NCBI GenBank assembly: GCA_028717445.1
Contig: JAQUNU010000026.1
Coordinates: 1 to 10,021 of the forward strand
Direction of reading: 5' to 3'
Length of the DNA stretch: 10,021 nucleotides
Source of the DNA: Candidatus Portnoyibacteriota bacterium
GTDB taxonomy: Bacteria > Patescibacteriota > Minisyncoccia > Portnoybacterales > GWB1-42-6
Shown: piece after piece, positions 1 through 5,907 of the stretch
How positions within the stretch are numbered: the first letter of the stretch is position 1
How the letters are laid out: the number at the start of each line of letters is the position of its first letter
Translations under genes and position numbers: made by a program
Notes under the pieces: generated by a model
Seen by the model: only the letters and a program-made list of their open reading frames with translations
What the model was told of the DNA's origin: nothing
Database searches by the model: none

Positions 1-1079
1 TCATCGTTTTGGCAGCCTGGATCTTTGCGATTATTTTTGTCTATTTGGGTCGTTTTTTTGTCGGGAAAATTCAAAAAATATTGATGAGCCGCTGGGACAT
101 CGGGGCGCATCGGACTTTGATCATCGGCAGTGATGGTGTCGCGGAGGATATGATTGAAGAAATAAAAGCTGAGCCGACTTTGGGTTACCGGCTGGTAGAA
201 AATCTGCCTGATATAAATATGGAAGAGGTTAGGCGGCTTCAAAAACAAAACAGACTGGATGATATTATTCTGGCCAATCCTGATTTTCCGCGCGAAAAAG
301 TCCTTGAATTGATCGGTTTTTGCGAAGAAAAATATCTGAATTTCAAATTTGTGCCTAATCTTTTTCAGACCCTAACTACCAATGTCGAATACGACACGTT
401 GGCCGCCGCGCCTTTAATCGAGTTAAAACGCACGGCTCTGGATGGTTGGGGCAGAATTTTGAAGCGGGTTATTGATATCGTCGGCGGGGTGTTCGGGCTG
501 ATAATTTTTTTGCCGGTTATGGCAATAATCGCGATTTTGGTCAAATTTGATTCAAAAGGGCCGATCATCTACAAAAACGAACGGGTAGGCCCCAAGGGTT
601 CTTTCACCACCTATAAATTCCGCTCGTTCAAAATTGAATGTTGCACAGGAAGAGAATATGACAAAGACGGCCAGGCCAGCCGCCTGGAGGACGATTTGGC
701 GGCCAAACAGAGCGGCCGGCAAGGCCCCGTCTTTAAAGTTTTAAACGATCCACGCCGGACGCGCGTTGGCCGAATTTTGGAAAAAACAAGCCTGGATGAA
801 CTGCCGCAATTTTATAATGTTTTGCTCGGAAACATGAGCCTGGTCGGACCGCGGCCCCATATGCCCAAAGAAGTGGCCAAATATGAAAAGTGGCACAAAA
901 AAGTTTTCAATATCAAGCCGGGCGTGACGGGCCTGGCCCAGATCTCCGGCCGTTCGGACATTGATTTTGACGAAGAAGCAAAGCTGGATATTTATTATCT
1001 GGAAAATTGGTCCTTTATGCTGGATTTCAAGATTCTGTTCAAAACCCCACTCGTGGTTTTGTTCGGAAAACACAAATAA
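1..1079 (+). CDS. Polyprenyl-phosphate sugar-1-phosphate transferase, WbaP/WcaJ type (5' partial)
   Basis: This enzyme starts glycan synthesis by moving a sugar-1-phosphate from a nucleotide sugar to undecaprenyl phosphate at the inner face of the membrane. The frame (codons from position 3) is open to the left edge, so the TTG at 9 is probably not the true start; roughly 100 residues of N-terminal membrane bundle should lie upstream. Numbering from that TTG, the last N-terminal TM helix spans about 1-18, a Rossmann-like CoA-binding_3 domain about 35-135, and the bacterial sugar transferase domain about 147-356. That domain has a re-entrant hydrophobic segment (155-178), the motif YKFRSF (202-207), the catalytic Asp-Glu pair in SLDELPQ (D263, E264), VGPRP (279-283) and KPGVTGLAQISGR (303-315). 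The match to the family is very clear. The sugar specificity (Gal, Glc or another) cannot be read from the sequence. It is the first gene of the glycan operon within the window. Confidence 0.93.
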   Translation, partial: IVLAAWIFAIIFVYLGRFFVGKIQKILMSRWDIGAHRTLIIGSDGVAEDMIEEIKAEPTLGYRLVENLPDINMEEVRRLQKQNRLDDIILANPDFPREKVLELIGFCEEKYLNFKFVPNLFQTLTTNVEYDTLAAAPLIELKRTALDGWGRILKRVIDIVGGVFGLIIFLPVMAIIAILVKFDSKGPIIYKNERVGPKGSFTTYKFRSFKIECCTGREYDKDGQASRLEDDLAAKQSGRQGPVFKVLNDPRRTRVGRILEKTSLDELPQFYNVLLGNMSLVGPRPHMPKEVAKYEKWHKKVFNIKPGVTGLAQISGRSDIDFDEEAKLDIYYLENWSFMLDFKILFKTPLVVLFGKHK

Positions 1080-1082
1080 AAT

Positions 1083-1589
1083 ATGATGAATAAGGTTTTA
1101 ATCTTAACCGGACCGGGCGGTTCCGGCAAAAGCACTATCGCCAATTTATTGGTTGAAAAGTGCGAATTTGTTAAAATTGATGGAGACGAGCTTGATGGGA
1201 AATTTTTTCCAAAGGGAGAGCAATGGCTGCCGAAAAATTTAAATAATTTAAGGAGAGCTCATGATGCAATTCTAAAAGAGACTAAAAAATTTTTTAAGCA
1301 GGGCAAAAATATTGTTTTAGATTATATTATTTTTGGAGATTACATTAATTTTTTTAAAGAATTTAAAAAAGAATTTGGTAAAAATTTAGAAATTAAAGTA
1401 TTATTTCCTTCAGAGGAGGAGATGATTAGAAGAGACAAAGAGCGGGCATGCTGGACAACTGGCGAAGAACGCATATCAACTGTAAGAAAAGAATTCGAAA
1501 ATATTAGAAAATTTATAGGAAAAAAAAATTTTATTGACAGTACAGGGCAAAAACCCGAAGAGACTCTTCAAAAGTATTTTAATTTCTAA
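1083..1589 (+). CDS. Small P-loop NTPase / kinase-like protein, AT-rich
   Basis: This is a 168-residue single-domain P-loop protein resembling AAA_33 or adenylylate/shikimate-type small-molecule kinases. Walker A is GPGGSGKST at 10-18 (K16, S17). IDGDEL (32-37) follows the second strand, where such kinases place acidic substrate-contact residues. VLDYIIFGD (78-86) looks like the Walker B strand. An Arg-rich lid-like segment (R116, R117, R121, R130, R135) precedes a C-terminal DST (152-154). The substrate is unknown; nucleotide, sugar or antibiotic phosphorylation are all possible. Two ATG codons (1083, 1086) could serve as start, and neither has a convincing ribosome-binding site. By hand count, 1141-1560 is about 30% GC, against roughly 48-68% in sampled lines of the preceding gene, and arginine is mostly AGA instead of CGN. 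That contrast suggests recent acquisition. It lies 3 nt after the sugar transferase and 57 nt before the next gene, so it is probably co-transcribed but need not act on the glycan. Confidence 0.82.
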   Translation: MMNKVLILTGPGGSGKSTIANLLVEKCEFVKIDGDELDGKFFPKGEQWLPKNLNNLRRAHDAILKETKKFFKQGKNIVLDYIIFGDYINFFKEFKKEFGKNLEIKVLFPSEEEMIRRDKERACWTTGEERISTVRKEFENIRKFIGKKNFIDSTGQKPEETLQKYFNF

Positions 1590-1626
1590 TCTGTTCTCGT
1601 TTCCGCGTGATTAGAATGAATTTGCT

Positions 1627-1631
1627 GGAGG
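1627..1631 (+). promoter_or_regulatory. Possible Shine-Dalgarno GGAGG upstream of the WbaZ-like gene
   Basis: GGAGG lies in the 57-nt gap before the ATG at 1647. It is the only strong anti-SD match I see ahead of any gene in this window. The 15-nt spacing to the ATG is longer than the usual 5-10 nt, and no better in-frame start lies between them, so its role is uncertain. Confidence 0.3.
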
Positions 1632-1646
1632 GCAAATTATATTTGT

Positions 1647-2822
1647 ATGCGTGTCGCCTTGGTGCATGATTATCTTAATCAATACGGCGGAGCGGAGAGG
1701 GTTCTTGAGGCATTTTGCGAAATTTGGCCCGAGGCGCCGATTTTTACTTTGGTTTATAATAAAAAAAGGACCGGCGGCGCTTTTGAAGGCCGGCGGATAA
1801 AGCCTTCTTTTTTGCAAAAAATTCCTTTGGCCAAATCGTTTCATCGGCCGTTTATGCCGCTCATGCCGATGGCCATCGAATCATTTGATTTTTCAAAATA
1901 CGACATTGTCATTTCCGATTCGGCCTCTTTTGCCAAAGGCGTGATCACTCGGCCGAACACCCTGCATATCTGTTATTGCCACACGCCCACGCGCTACTGT
2001 TGGGATGATTGCCACAGGTACATCAAGGAATTTGGCTATCCGTCATTTATCACCAAAGTTATCCCATTTTTTCTGAATTATTTGAGGGTTTGGGATGAAG
2101 CGGCGGCGCAGCGGCCGGATAAATTCATCGCCAATTCCAATTTTGTGGCCAGGCGGATCGAAAAATATTACGGCCTGTCGTCTGAAGTCATCCATCCGCC
2201 GGTCAAATGCGATCTTTTTCGGATTGCTGAAGATGCCGGATTTTTCTTTATTGTCGCCAGATTCCTTTCTTACAAAAGAGTTGATGTTGCCATCCGGGCT
2301 TTTAACGCGCTTGGCTGGCCGCTGAAAATCGCAGGCAACGGGCCGGAATTAAATCGGTTGAAAAAGATAGCCGGTCCTAATATCGAATTTTTGGGTTTGG
2401 TTTCAGACGATAAATTACGCGATCTTTATGGCCGATGCCGGGCTTTTATTTTTCCCCAGGAAGAGGATTTCGGCATAACGGCTGTCGAAGCCATGGCGGC
2501 CGGCCGGCCGGTTATTGCTTACCGCGCTGGCGGCGCGCTGGAGATAATCAAAGAAGGCGCTTCGGGTTTATTTTTCGACGAACAAACGCCGGAGTCTTTA
2601 ATCAAAGCGCTAAAGAATTTTAATGATGAAAATTTTAAGCCCGAAATCATTAGACAGGAGGCTTTGGCGTTTGATAAAGAGATTTTCAAGCAAAAAATAA
2701 AGCAATTTGTTGAAAGAAGCTGGGAAGAATATAATCGTCCCGTTAGATTTCCGATTTGCCCGAGCGATTCGGGCGAGCCCTTATCCATAAAGTCGCTATT
2801 TATTCGTAATTTTTCAGATTAA
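1647..2822 (+). CDS. Family 4 glycosyltransferase, WbaZ-like
   Basis: This 391-residue cytoplasmic GT-B fold glycosyltransferase probably adds a sugar (mannose in characterised WbaZ relatives) from a nucleotide donor to the lipid-linked glycan. The N-terminal acceptor domain opens with MRVALVHDYLNQYGGAERVL (1-20), typical of the WbaZ-like group, as is YCHTPTRYCWDD (110-121). The donor domain carries the basic residues R205 and K210 in ARFLSYKRVD, a GNGPE motif (230-234), and the EX7E pair E273/E281 in EEDFGITAVEA. The ATG at 1647 gives the canonical N-terminus. The last 28 or so residues (364-391), after the final helix of the fold, have no recognisable family features and include a DNA hairpin at 2758-2774. 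The stop is 7 nt from the next start. Family assignment is firm; donor and linkage are not known. Confidence 0.92.
   Translation: MRVALVHDYLNQYGGAERVLEAFCEIWPEAPIFTLVYNKKRTGGAFEGRRIKPSFLQKIPLAKSFHRPFMPLMPMAIESFDFSKYDIVISDSASFAKGVITRPNTLHICYCHTPTRYCWDDCHRYIKEFGYPSFITKVIPFFLNYLRVWDEAAAQRPDKFIANSNFVARRIEKYYGLSSEVIHPPVKCDLFRIAEDAGFFFIVARFLSYKRVDVAIRAFNALGWPLKIAGNGPELNRLKKIAGPNIEFLGLVSDDKLRDLYGRCRAFIFPQEEDFGITAVEAMAAGRPVIAYRAGGALEIIKEGASGLFFDEQTPESLIKALKNFNDENFKPEIIRQEALAFDKEIFKQKIKQFVERSWEEYNRPVRFPICPSDSGEPLSIKSLFIRNFSD
2758..2780 (+). repeat. GC-rich hairpin sequence in the 3' end of the WbaZ-like gene
   Basis: GCCCGA (2758-2763), loop GCGAT, then TCGGGC (2769-2774) makes a perfect 6-bp stem. 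An alternative pairing, GGGC-GA-GCCC (2771-2780), shares its bases, so the two stems exclude each other. The hairpin sits in the poorly conserved C-terminal tail of the gene and has no U-tract, so it is not a terminator. It could be a short palindromic element, an mRNA processing or stability structure, or chance. Confidence 0.4.
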
Positions 2823-2829
2823 TAAATCA

Positions 2830-3435
2830 ATGAACTTTTCAAATTTTGCCTCAGTCATTAAAAAAAATCTCAAATTTATTCTTATTTTTATAGCCGTGGT
2901 TTTGGCGGGCATTGAATTAATTTCTTGGAAGATGTCCGGCGGCTATGACGTTTCGGTTTCGCTTTTTATTTTTAGCGAAGTCAATCAAACAGCCGAGAAC
3001 AGGTGCGACGGCTATTACAGCATTAAGGCGGCGGACGAATTTTCTAATTCCGTGGCTCAATGGATTAAGAGCCCGGAAATCGTGACGGAAATTTATAAAA
3101 AAGCGAATTTCCAACTGCCAGATGTTTCTCTGGCCGCTTATTCTAAGATGATCAAAGCGCAGAAAATGGCGCCCCAATTTGTTGAGGCCAAATTCAGGGC
3201 GGCTGATCCTGAAAAAGGGGAAAGATTGGCTGGCGCTTTGGCGCAGGTCTTGCAGGATAAAGCAAAATTCGCCGGAGAATTTTCCGGAGACGCGGTTTTC
3301 ACTGTCTCCGGCGGCCAGCCAGTCATCGTCAAAAATCAGGCCGATTATTTGCGAAACGGTTTTCTCGCGCTGATCGGCGGAATATTATTCTCGATTTTTC
3401 TAATTTTGTTTAAAGAAGATGAAAATCGGAATTGA
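2830..3435 (+). CDS. Wzz-like two-TM membrane protein (putative chain-length/co-polymerase)
   Basis: This is a 201-residue protein with one TM helix near each end (about 14-33 and 176-194) and an extracytoplasmic domain of about 140 residues between them. That is the topology of Wzz/polysaccharide co-polymerase proteins, which set chain length in Wzy-dependent pathways. The body includes predicted helical stretches (66-93 and 126-147), compatible with the family. The N-terminus is basic (K11, K12) before TM1, consistent with N-in orientation. It is short for the family (usually 300 or more residues). I do not see the Pro-rich motif often found beside TM2, and there is no fused tyrosine-kinase domain. 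The start ATG is 7 nt after the preceding stop and lacks a Shine-Dalgarno, and the 3' end overlaps the next gene by 17 nt. The function rests on topology and position among glycosyltransferases; a generic membrane-anchored protein is the alternative. Confidence 0.7.
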   Translation: MNFSNFASVIKKNLKFILIFIAVVLAGIELISWKMSGGYDVSVSLFIFSEVNQTAENRCDGYYSIKAADEFSNSVAQWIKSPEIVTEIYKKANFQLPDVSLAAYSKMIKAQKMAPQFVEAKFRAADPEKGERLAGALAQVLQDKAKFAGEFSGDAVFTVSGGQPVIVKNQADYLRNGFLALIGGILFSIFLILFKEDENRN

Positions 3436-4576
3436 TATCCGAGTTCTGGCCAGGGGCACGCGAACCGGGGTGGAGGAATACGCCATTAATCTTCTGTCTC
3501 GGCTTTTAAGACTGGCCAAGAGAGAGGAATTTTATTTTTTTTACAACGCGTTCAGAAAAAAATCGCTTGAGCATGATTGGGCTTCTTTGCCGAATGTCCG
3601 GCTTTATGATTTTAAGATTCCCAACCGGCTTCTTTTTCTTTTAACTCTTTATTTCAAAAGCCCGAAGATCGACCGGTTGCTTGGCGGCATCGATGTTTTT
3701 TTTAACCCGCATTATTTTAACGCGCCGGTTTCGGGGAATTGCGTCAAAATAACGACCTTCCATGATCTTTCTTTTGAATATTTTCCTGAACTTTTTTCTT
3801 TTAAAAAACGTCTTTGGCAAAGATTTTTCGTTGACGCCAAAGCCGAAGCCAGGACGTCCGACAAACTTATCGCAGTTTCCGGATCAACAAAGCAGGATTT
3901 GATCGATCTTTATAAAATTCCCGAAGACCGGATCGAAGTTATTTATTCCGGCGTCGGCGAAGAATTCAAAAAAATTGGAATTGACGAAAAGAAAGAAAAA
4001 ATAAAAGAAAAATATCATTTGCCCGAGAAGTTTGTTTTGTATTTTGGCACGATCGAGCCGCGCAAAAATATCATCGGTCTGATCAGGGCTTTTGAGATGT
4101 TAAAAGAAAAAAAAGATTATTCCGATCTTTTTTTGGTTATTGGGGGCGGGACGGGCTGGCTTTTTGAAGGAATTTTTCAGGCGGCCCAAAGATCTAAATA
4201 TTCTAATTTCATTAAATTTACGGGATTTGTGGAGCCGGAAGACAAGGTCTATCTTTATAATCTTGCTTTGCTTTTCGTTTATCCCAGTTTTTTTGAGGGT
4301 TTTGGCTTTCCGCCTCTTGAAGCCATGGCTTGCGGTGTGCCGACGATAACCTCCAATACTTCTTCTTTGCCCGAGATTATGGGAGATGCCGGGCTGATGG
4401 TTGATCCTTATAATCCGGCTGAACTAGCCTGGGTCATTGAACAAGTTTTTAATGACGAAAATTTAGCCGCGGAATTGTCCAGACGAGGGCTTGAGCGCGC
4501 TAAGATTTTTTCCTGGGATAGATGCGCTCAGGAAACTTTTAAATTAATAAAAGAAAAAAATGCGTATCGGGATTGA
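3419..4576 (+). CDS. Family 4 glycosyltransferase, MtfB-like (first of tandem pair)
   Basis: This 385-residue GT-B glycosyltransferase is predicted to elongate the lipid-linked glycan in the cytoplasm. The acceptor domain begins MKIGIDIRVL (1-10) and has the Gly-Val-Glu-Glu-Tyr loop (17-21) and FHDLSFEYFPE (114-124), typical of the MtfB-like mannosyl/rhamnosyltransferase group. The linker VIYSGVGEEF (174-183) leads into the donor domain, with YFGTIEPRKN (208-217; R215, K216) as phosphate-binding residues and the EX7E pair E293/E301 in EGFGFPPLEAM. FSWDRCAQET (364-373) is the usual C-terminal cross-over helix. It overlaps the previous gene by 17 nt and the next by 17 nt, implying translational coupling. 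A purine-rich AAGAAG directly abuts the ATG but is too close to be a normal ribosome-binding site. Donor sugar is not deducible. Confidence 0.94.
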   Translation: MKIGIDIRVLARGTRTGVEEYAINLLSRLLRLAKREEFYFFYNAFRKKSLEHDWASLPNVRLYDFKIPNRLLFLLTLYFKSPKIDRLLGGIDVFFNPHYFNAPVSGNCVKITTFHDLSFEYFPELFSFKKRLWQRFFVDAKAEARTSDKLIAVSGSTKQDLIDLYKIPEDRIEVIYSGVGEEFKKIGIDEKKEKIKEKYHLPEKFVLYFGTIEPRKNIIGLIRAFEMLKEKKDYSDLFLVIGGGTGWLFEGIFQAAQRSKYSNFIKFTGFVEPEDKVYLYNLALLFVYPSFFEGFGFPPLEAMACGVPTITSNTSSLPEIMGDAGLMVDPYNPAELAWVIEQVFNDENLAAELSRRGLERAKIFSWDRCAQETFKLIKEKNAYRD

Positions 4577-5699
4577 CGCGAGGTTTTTCGGCCTTAAAAG
4601 CAAGGGTTTAGGCCGTTATACCCAGAAATTAATCGAAAATCTCGAGCTGATCGATTCCGAAAACGAATATTTGATTTTTTTGCGGCGCGAAAATTGGGAT
4701 GAATTTTGTCCTAAATCGGCAAACTTTAAAAAAATCCTTGCTGATTATCGCTGGTATTCTTTGGCCGAGCAGATCTTCATGCCTTTTTGCATCAGAAAAA
4801 ACAAGGTGGATCTCATGCATTTCCCGCATTTTAATGTTCCTATTTTTTATTTTAAGCCTTTTGTCATCACGATCCACGACCTTATTTTAAGGCGTTTTCC
4901 GACCCATCGCGCCTCAACCTTAAGTCTTTTTAAATATTGGATCAAAAATTTCGGTTATCGTTTGGTCATCTGGTCGGCTATAAAAAAAGCTAAAAAAATA
5001 ATCGCCGTTTCAGAATACGTGAAAGAAGATATTTTAAAGTTTTACCGCGTTGATCCGGAAAAAATTCAGGTAGTCTATGAGGGCGCGCCGGAAATGACGG
5101 GCCATTCTTCGCGAATCGCCAGTCTTACGTCGGCAAGCGATGGCGATTCAACAAGGTCAAATCGCAACATTGATGATAAAGAAAAATACCTGCTTTACGT
5201 GGGGAACGCTTATCCGCACAAGAATCTTGAAAAACTGATTGATGCTTTTGAAATTCTGAAAAAGCGACATCCGGATTTACGGCTTTTCTTGGTTGGGGAA
5301 GATGATTATTTTTACCGGCGCTTAAAATTGGAAAAAAGGGCGGAAGGGGTCTTTTTTTACGGTTTTGTGCCGGATGAAAAGTTGGCGGAGCTTTATCAAA
5401 ACGCTTCGGCTTACGTTTTTGCGTCGCTTTGCGAAGGTTTCGGTCTGCCGCCGCTGGAAGCCATGGCTCACGGTTTGCCGGTGGCCTGTTCGGATGCCAC
5501 CTGCCTGCCGGAAATTTTGGGCCAGGCGGCGATATATTTTGACGCGAATGACCCCGGCGGTATGGCGGAAAAGATAAATCAGCTTTTAGACGACGGTTTA
5601 TTGAGGGAAAAATTGATTCAGAATGGGTTTGAAAGAATCAAGAGATATTCTTGGCGTAAAATGTCCGAAGAGGCCATCACTCTTTATAAAGCAGTTTAA
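4560..5699 (+). CDS. Family 4 glycosyltransferase, MtfB-like (second of tandem pair) with linker insertion
   Basis: This 379-residue GT-B glycosyltransferase is the last gene before the operon terminator. It is probably a paralogue of the gene just upstream: MRIGIDARFF (1-10), GLGRYTQKL (16-24), FVITIHDLILRRFP (101-114), YVGNAYPHKN (213-222; K221 at the phosphate-binding position), EX7E pair E292/E300 in EGFGLPPLEAM, and YSWRKMSEEA (363-372). Between VVYEGAPE (171-178) and KYLLYVGN (209-216), about 28 residues rich in Ser, Asp and Arg replace the usual short inter-domain linker. Part of that stretch is encoded by a DNA palindrome (5113-5149), so it looks like an in-frame insertion that leaves both domains intact. 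The start overlaps the previous gene by 17 nt. A cytoplasmic role in glycan elongation is inferred from family and context. Confidence 0.94.
   Translation: MRIGIDARFFGLKSKGLGRYTQKLIENLELIDSENEYLIFLRRENWDEFCPKSANFKKILADYRWYSLAEQIFMPFCIRKNKVDLMHFPHFNVPIFYFKPFVITIHDLILRRFPTHRASTLSLFKYWIKNFGYRLVIWSAIKKAKKIIAVSEYVKEDILKFYRVDPEKIQVVYEGAPEMTGHSSRIASLTSASDGDSTRSNRNIDDKEKYLLYVGNAYPHKNLEKLIDAFEILKKRHPDLRLFLVGEDDYFYRRLKLEKRAEGVFFYGFVPDEKLAELYQNASAYVFASLCEGFGLPPLEAMAHGLPVACSDATCLPEILGQAAIYFDANDPGGMAEKINQLLDDGLLREKLIQNGFERIKRYSWRKMSEEAITLYKAV
5113..5149. repeat. Imperfect palindrome inside the glycosyltransferase linker
   Basis: GAATCGCC (5113-5120) and GGCGATTC (5142-5149) are perfect 8-bp inverted repeats separated by 21 nt. 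A further CTT/AAG pair inside the loop (about 5124-5126 and 5135-5137) extends the fold. The palindrome lies in frame and encodes part of the unusual Ser/Asp-rich linker. It resembles the way Rickettsia palindromic elements sit within genes, but no second copy is in this window. Confidence 0.5.
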
Positions 5700-5726
5700 T
5701 TTTTCAAAGAGTGGTTGAATCCAGTC

Positions 5727-5760
5727 AAAAAAGACGATGATCTTTCATCGTCTTTTTTGT
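5727..5760 (+). terminator. Rho-independent terminator of the glycosyltransferase operon
   Basis: A perfect 14-bp stem (AAAAAAGACGATGA at 5727-5740, complement at 5745-5758) closes a TCTT tetraloop, and the right arm ends in a six-T tract. It starts 28 nt after the stop of the last glycosyltransferase. The A-tract on the left arm means it could also work on the minus strand, though no minus-strand gene is seen downstream to need it. Confidence 0.92.
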
Positions 5761-5791
5761 TTTCGTTGTGGATTTTATGAAATTTTACACG

Positions 5792-5800
5792 TGCTATAAT
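5792..5800 (+). promoter_or_regulatory. Extended -10 promoter for the DUF4012 gene
   Basis: TGC followed by the perfect consensus TATAAT forms an extended -10 element (TGn-TATAAT). It lies between the terminator at 5727-5760 and the gene starting at 5908, where a new promoter is expected. No good -35 hexamer is present at 16-18 nt spacing, which fits the extended -10 class. Transcription would start near 5806-5808, giving a leader of about 100 nt. Confidence 0.75.
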
Positions 5801-5811
5801 GGAAGCATCAG

Positions 5812-5838
5812 GAAACCGCAGCGGGGCTGCGTGGTTTC
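5812..5838 (+). promoter_or_regulatory. GC-rich hairpin at the start of the DUF4012 mRNA leader
   Basis: GAAACC-GCAGC (5812-5822) pairs with GCTGC (5826-5830) and GGTTTC (5833-5838) across a GGG loop and a 2-nt bulge, giving 11 pairs. It would form within a few nucleotides of the predicted transcript 5' end. There is no following U-tract, so it is not a terminator. A 5' stabilising stem or regulatory leader element is possible. I recognise no riboswitch class. Confidence 0.5.
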
Positions 5839-5907
5839 AGAATATCTAAAATAAATTTTGCGCTGATCCCTCGGCTAATTTTTGATTGCATTTTAATTTT
5901 TAATCGA

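Noticed and set aside
9..11. TTG at position 9 as the true start of the sugar transferase
   Set aside because: The frame is open to the left edge and the protein would lack most of its N-terminal membrane bundle, so the gene most likely begins upstream of the window.
741..1073. A 110-codon minus-strand open frame opposite the sugar transferase
   Set aside because: It is antisense to highly conserved catalytic motifs, has no recognisable domain, and no promoter or ribosome-binding site. The same holds for the minus-strand frames opposite the other genes (for example 7753-8088 and 9469-9819).
5812..5838. The GC-rich hairpin as a second terminator
   Set aside because: There is no T-tract after it, and it falls just downstream of a strong extended -10 element, so a leader structure is more likely.
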